Of a stretch of 64,000 bases of DNA, positions 58,826-64,000 are shown piece after piece. A model generated the notes under the pieces. That model saw only the letters and a list, made by a program, of their open reading frames with translations. It made no database searches and was not told where the DNA came from. This stretch comes from Tomocerus qinae (lineage: Eukaryota; Arthropoda; Collembola; Entomobryomorpha; Tomoceridae). The translations under genes and the position numbers were made by a program. Each line of letters starts with the position of its first letter. Position 1 is the stretch's first letter. The DNA lies in contig CM034548.1 of NCBI GenBank assembly GCA_020055645.1, positions 15,004,001 to 15,068,000 on the forward strand. Direction: 5' to 3'.

Positions 58826-59620
58826 CATCTCTCTCTATAATAATCGTAGACTTAATAAAGCAATAAATTTATTTACATGTATATGCTAACGGCAATAAGT
58901 AAATTCAGGCATTAAGCTTAATGCCTAGGCAATAAGTAAAATTTTGAAACATTTTAGTTTTTCATACTTAAAATTTGAAAGAGCATTCATATAATATCAT
59001 TTCGTATTTGTATTTGAATAAGGACATTTTTACAAGTCCAAAATGGTAAAGATGTTTACTGTGTCATGAATAGGGAGTGAGATATAGACCTTAAAACTTT
59101 TGCACAGAAGCCACGACAACTTCTTAAGTTTTAGTCGCACGCTATTCATATGCGGCATTTTGAACTTGTTACAATGTCCTTATTTAGGAAAAAGAATTTA
59201 ATTGTACTATAAAAATGGTCTACTAAATTTCAAATACCAAAAACTAGAATTCTTTAAAAATTTTACTTATTGCCTAGGCATTAAGCTTAATGCCTGAATT
59301 TACTTATTGCCGTTAACATATATACTAGGCCACCACCAGTACTGTTTGAATTTCAAAATAATTAGGCATCAACATTTCGTTTCATTCAGAAATACGCTAA
59401 TAATACCCCGTAATGAACTTAATTGTTTTATGTAATATGCATTAGATACACGCGCTTGTGCATTTCAACAAAAAGCCGCGCGGTCCATGGTGTAGAACAT
59501 ATGCAATTAACTTTATTCATTGTGATGATGATGTATGTCTGCCTGGTAGGGCGACCGCAAAAGCAAAATGCATATTACAAAAAAATGAACTATACTCTCT
59601 GAGTTGGTATTAGCATTAAC
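58826..59620. mobile_element. Helitron-like dispersed repeat interrupted by an inverted-repeat element
   Basis: The left end TCTCTCTATAATAATCGTAG with TAATAAAGCAATAAATTTA (58826-58875) matches the headers at 25.6 kb. The right part (59440-59620) matches the 26.06-26.32 kb repeats: a patch with CCGCGCGG and TGCGC, then GTCTGCCTGGTAGGGCGACC and AAAATGCATATTACA. The foldback element at 58877-59325 lies between the two parts. Confidence 0.5.
58877..59325. mobile_element. 449 bp element with 69 bp terminal inverted repeats, each containing its own palindrome
   Basis: The arms 58877-58945 and 59257-59325 are reverse complements with about one or two mismatches; paired positions sum to 118202. Each arm holds the perfect palindrome AGGCATTAAGCTTAATGCCT and GGCAATAAGTAAA words. 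The 311 bp interior has no frame. The outer ends (GTATATGCTAACGG and CCGTTAACATATATAC) are near TA-rich sequence, so a TA-type target is possible. Confidence 0.85.
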
Positions 59621-60166
59621 ATATTTGGAATAGTTAATGAAAACCCACCACTTTCTGGGTTTCGGTGTCTTATCGAATGGCAGATTGGAGGAAAAGGTTC
59701 AAAATTATGTAAATTAGAATATTTCATTAAATGGACAATATATTAGGCCAGGCGGAGTCTTCCTACGATGTCGTTGTCTGTCTTGTGCAGTTGAGTAATT
59801 GAGTACAGGCCAAAGTTGTACACTGTACTGGCACTACTTGGGTGAACTGATCAGAGGAGAGAGGCTTCATTTATTCTGGAACTGGAGTGTCATTTTCTGC
59901 TGACTATCTTATATTCTGTTTGGATTTATTCAGAAAGTGATTCTGAAAAACGGAAAAGTGGATGAAAAAGAGTCTCTTGGTATTATTAGTGAAGAAAATT
60001 TTCAGCTGTCAGCGGTTCGGGGAATTAATTTGAGGCAGAACATTTAGTATTATTTCTGGTATGGATTTCACAAGACTTGACCTATTGTTGATAATTCTTT
60101 GTGTCCTAGGCCTACTATGTAATCGAATCAAACATTTTTAAATGATATTTCAGAAACGTCATCAAA

Positions 60167-61675
60167 ATGCGTCTAAAGTGTATCGCAAAGAATTGTACAA
60201 CCTGGAGAGCCGATTTTGGGATTCCCGAAATAGTGAATCATTTTAGGACGGTCCATAGAGCACAGCCAGCAAAAATGGTTTTAGGAAGGGTGGTATTAGA
60301 AGTGAAATTGTTTCCAAATATAGAAGGTTAGCTTAATTGCCATTTTAAATATGCCATCCAATGAGAATTATATAGGACCTAGTGTGCATAATGTTTTTTG
60401 CTTTGTTTCAACCTTTACTAGGTGCTGCATGTATCAAATTTCCAAACATGGTTGAATACGATGGAGTCCACTTCCTTTTTACTGTAATTCGCTTTCAAAA
60501 TCGACACTATTTTATGTTTTATTTCATTGAACATGAACTTCTCCCTGAGGATCGACAATTCGATGCTAAATTATGTTTGCTACCCACCAAAAGTTCGGTG
60601 TGTACCTAATTTTCTATTTTTTCTAAAATTATATTTCAACCATTAATTTACATTCGACGTGTTATACTTTCATGTTTATTATAATTACAGGTGCCAATGC
60701 CAAGGAAAACATCGGGAAACCAAACCATAATCTATCCACTAAATGCTGCCATTGATAATTTAATTGCTGAGGACAGCGACAAATTACATTTTGTTGAGGA
60801 TGAAGAACTTTTGGAAAATTACATCTTACACAACCATTACTTCTTGGAGTTCAATTTACAGGTACCAAAGAAATGTCTAAAATTCTGATACATAAATGTA
60901 AATATGCCAGCCAATACAAACAATTTTTATGTATTTTACAGAAACTTCCAAAAAATTCAGATTCCCGATTCATAAAAACAGTTACAACTAGTAGCAGTGT
61001 TTCCGGTACTACGCCTTTCGTTAAAAAAAGTGCAACCGGCAGCAGTGATTCCGGCATCAAAGATAATATTGAATCACGAGAAGATAAAAATAATCGAATT
61101 GAACCGATAAATGAAGCTGGAGATAAATTTCCACTTGACGAATATGTGGAAAGCGAAAATCAGCCAAATTCAACTGCCAGTAATTCTAGTTTCAATGTGT
61201 TTGAGGAAACACAACTACAAAAGGAACATGAAATTCAACCTGAAAAACTGGATGAATATGAAACTCCACTTGACTGCATGAAAAACTTTTCACGAGAATT
61301 TGAAGCAGTATGTGTATCTGAAAATCAGTCGGAAAAAGTTGTGGAACATCAAAAAGACCATGAGAAGAAACTGCTTGAAATTGATGGAGCAATCAACTCA
61401 AAAGGTTCTTCTAGTAAGGCGGTTGTTGGCAAACTTGTCAGTCTGGAGTGTCCAAATTGCCATTATGAGGTAATTTTATATTAGACTTGAATTTTAAAGG
61501 AATTTAAGTTAGTCATGAATCAAAACTGCGTTTATCCATTTAAATATGAGAATTAAATAATGTTGAATTCCAATTCAAGATATGCACGTTAACTACAAGA
61601 GCTAAGCTGACAATATCCCCCTTATTGGATCGAGAAGCACGGAAATCTGTTGTTTTCCAACAAAAGAAAAACTAA
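60167..61675 (+). CDS. Sina/SIAH-like protein without an intact RING
   Basis: Five exons: 60167-60326, 60422-60597, 60691-60861, 60942-61469 and 61580-61675; phase is continuous, 376 residues. The N-terminal CIAKNCTTWRADFG, VNHFRTVH resembles the second SIAH zinc finger (C-x4-C ... H-x4-H type). It is followed by a Sina-type beta-sandwich pattern: LEVKLFPNIEG, YDGVHFLFTVIRFQNRHYFM, then LNAAIDNLIAEDSDKLHFVE and LENYILHNHYFLEFNLQ, which tracks SIAH's C-terminal half. In SIAH this domain binds substrates for ubiquitination. Residues of exon 4 are acidic and Ser-rich, probably disordered. The C-terminus LVSLECPNCHYE looks like the first half of a RING and then stops. The start is the first ATG after an acceptor (TTTCAG at 60147-60152), so upstream exons with a RING may exist. 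Family assignment is by pattern only. Confidence 0.6.
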
Positions 61676-62053
61676 AATTAGATCAACGGTGGAAAGAGGT
61701 AATTTAAATATGTTTTTCTAATTGTACTACAAATTAAGCTGATTAATATTATTATTCAGTTGCATAATGATCTTATTAAATCTTATTAATATAAGTTAAT
61801 CTTATTAAATATCCTCAGAGTCTGGTGTGGAGATTTGGAAGTAAGTTATTCTTGGAAACGCTCAACTTTGCGATTACTACACTTAAATATATAACATTTC
61901 GAATTAAATTATAATATATGTTTCTATTCTAGCTTTTATAATTGGCAAACCTAATTTTTCTTTAGTTACAATCAAAATGAAAGACGAAATTACGATAGTT
62001 ATACTTATAGAAAATTTCTATTATGATTAAAATAGAAATTGATTAGAACCCAG
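61676..62053. other. 3' flank of the Sina-like gene, nothing recognised
   Basis: AT-rich. A GTAATT donor-like site at about 61699 follows a 24 bp continuation that would be open in another frame (see the RING-remnant finding). Confidence 0.4.
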
Positions 62054-62214
62054 AATTGCACCATGTGACCCAAGTGGCTGTTTATTGCGAATTACACTAT
62101 GTGACCTAAGTGGCTATTTATGTCGAATTGCACTATGTGACCTACGTGGCTATTTATGTCGAATTGCACTATGTGACCTACGTGGCTATTTGTGGAGAAT
62201 TACACTATGTGACC
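62054..62214. repeat. 38-39 bp minisatellite, about 4 copies
   Basis: The unit GAATTGCACTATGTGACCTA followed by CGTGGCTATTTATGTC occurs four times with a partial fifth (five ATGTGACC words). The two middle copies are identical and the outer ones carry substitutions. Confidence 0.9.
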
Positions 62215-62815
62215 AATAAATAATGTACAATTAAAATCATCACGAGCAATAATCCATAAAATGTGTACGTAATTTTAAATTTCTGACTAATTAGAAACAA
62301 ATTATTATAACTAAAATTTTAAGCATTTTACCTAGCATAATACATTTAACAGTAATTTTCAGGAAATAACTTCTGACCTGCTTCACTGCTTCACCGGATC
62401 TAATTTTCTTAACGAATGGAATTTAAACTTAGTATAATATATTAGCAATGAAGATGCTTTCATTGCATATTTGATTAGATTAATACGAGTACCTACTTAT
62501 ATTTAACCGACCAAACTTACATCGACTTTTTAGCCTACAATCAAAATCGCTGAGCTTGTGTCTTATGACTCAAGGATCAGAATGCTTTGGGAGAAACTGC
62601 TAATTTTTTTGAAAATGTTGTATAAAATTTAGAAGAACTTTGAGCCATTGGAAAGGTTCAAAATTTGAAGAAAAAGACATTTTTGTCTTAAAAAATAAAA
62701 TGTTTGGCAAAAAATGTGTATTTTTGCACTGTCTTTTTGTGTTCCTAAAATGTGACTAAAAGCGATAAAAATGAAAACTGAAGATCCTGAATATAGTTTT
62801 ACTACCTTCGGCATT

Positions 62816-62996
62816 CTTTGACCGGCCTTTTTGCCGTTTTACCTTTTTTGATGCATCAGCGTCCCCTATTTACTTCCACTTTACATGTAAATAAGGTAAA
62901 AAAGGTAAAAAGGACTGCTTAAAAACAATACTATTTACCTTTTTAGTAAAAAAGGGGTGTTTTTTGGTTCCCCGTTCTTTGATAAAAAGTAAATAG
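62816..62996. mobile_element. Small dispersed element, copy 2 (opposite orientation)
   Basis: The reverse complement of 62845-62905 matches the core at 20.53-20.60 kb (TTATTTACATGTAAAGTG, then GCATCAAAAAAGGTAA). Both copies are surrounded by repeated aaaaaggtaaa/tttaccttttt words in mirrored order and a flanking aGGACTGC. No target-site duplication could be assigned. Confidence 0.65.
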
Positions 62997-64000
62997 TTGT
63001 TGCATGTTGATAGATAGACAAGATATAGATTTACAATGGTATAACACTTGAGAAAATTGGAAACTTCTGAATGGAAAATCTAATTTACTGACTGACATGT
63101 CGTACTCGGAAATAGTATGTAATTAAATTATTGCCAATCTCATTTTCATCCTTGTGCTTGAATAATTTTATTCTCAAAACTAAATAATATCAAGTCCTAT
63201 GGTTCTTTACGGTTTAACCATGTAGAGAGGTTCTGAAATCCGTTTAAAACCCATATTATAATCTGTATAAATGTCCAAGTTCCTGTGATAAGTATGAAAT
63301 AGAAGCGCTTGGGAGATGTGAAGCATCTGGGAGTATGTCGTGAAAGGTTGGTATGCAAAATTCTCAGTTCTTGATTTAAAATTGAATTCGGTGTTTCCTG
63401 GATTTAAATGCATTTTATCCACTACGAACTATGCTTCTAATAAAATGGAGAAATGCAGCGGAATGTCCTGGAGTTTGTTATGTATGCCATAGGGAAAGTC
63501 TAGGATATATGTAAATCTGAACCTCTCCACTGAAATGCTATCTGTTAACAACAGGCGAATCTGGTAGGAATTTCTCTGTTCTCCCCGACATATCAGTAGC
63601 ATACCTATCTAAGTAGAATTTGATTTCTTAAAGAAAGACCTCCACATCATGATTGATCGCTGTGCATTTAGTATGTTATTAACTGAACAAGAATGTTTAA
63701 AGACATCACCGTTAAAAGACACTATCGATAAACTCATCGTGACAAGGCTTGTGGTTATGGCGGAACCTAGTCCTTATTATCCTATCCATAGTGTAATTGA
63801 TATCCCTGTAACAGAATTTTTATCGTGAACCTACTTGGGTAATTTTATCTCACAATTAGTACTGGAGACTGGCGTTTATTACATAAGTAGACGATAATGT
63901 CATTTACACCTTTTCTCAAGTTTAAGAATGGTTCAATGAATGTCTTATAATGCAGTACTACTAAATGTTAAAGTACAAAGGTAGTGAGATTGTTGTTATG
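62997..64000. other. Right end of window, nothing recognised
   Basis: AT-rich sequence with only short frames and no repeat I can support. Confidence 0.45.

Overview
This is nuclear DNA of an animal, probably an invertebrate and most likely an arthropod; I cannot name the species. It is AT-rich. The coding sequence is split by GT-AG introns from about 60 bp to about 8 kb, and there are many small inverted-repeat elements and minisatellites. The first gene is an unmistakable single CBP/p300 coactivator.

Layout. (1) 1-11726, minus strand: CBP/p300, 23 coding exons traced with continuous phase from the start codon to the NCBD. The C-terminus runs off the left edge. (2) 12.8-18.2 kb: no gene, but a near-perfect 428 bp palindrome and two smaller inverted repeats. 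(3) 18829-23185, minus strand: a TtcA-like PP-loop protein with a large disordered N-terminal region, diverged at several active-site positions. (4) 24.0-26.9 kb: a MITE with an 8 bp target-site duplication and Helitron-like repeats. (5) 30743-49083, minus strand: one 17-exon gene encoding about 1446 residues. A class V PLP aminotransferase/cysteine desulfurase domain is joined through a long disordered linker to an intact TtcA-like tRNA 2-thiocytidine synthetase domain. (6) 49-60 kb: no recognisable gene; two strong hairpins, an 11-copy minisatellite and foldback elements. (7) 60167-61675, plus strand: a five-exon Sina/SIAH-like protein with no intact RING. (8) 61.7-64 kb: a short minisatellite and a second copy of a small element also present at 20.5 kb.

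The most interesting locus is 18.8-49.1 kb. In bacteria TtcA receives sulfur from a separate cysteine desulfurase (IscS) and puts it on cytidine 32 of certain tRNAs. Here the desulfurase-like domain and the thiolase-like domain appear to be one polypeptide, a self-contained sulfur-relay enzyme. Next to it lies a partial duplicate carrying only the thiolase half. That duplicate keeps the intron pattern and open frame but has lost a predicted iron-sulfur cysteine and other catalytic residues, so it looks like an emerging pseudoenzyme or regulatory paralog. Assignments rest on motif recognition, exon phase and comparison between the two copies; no database search was possible.
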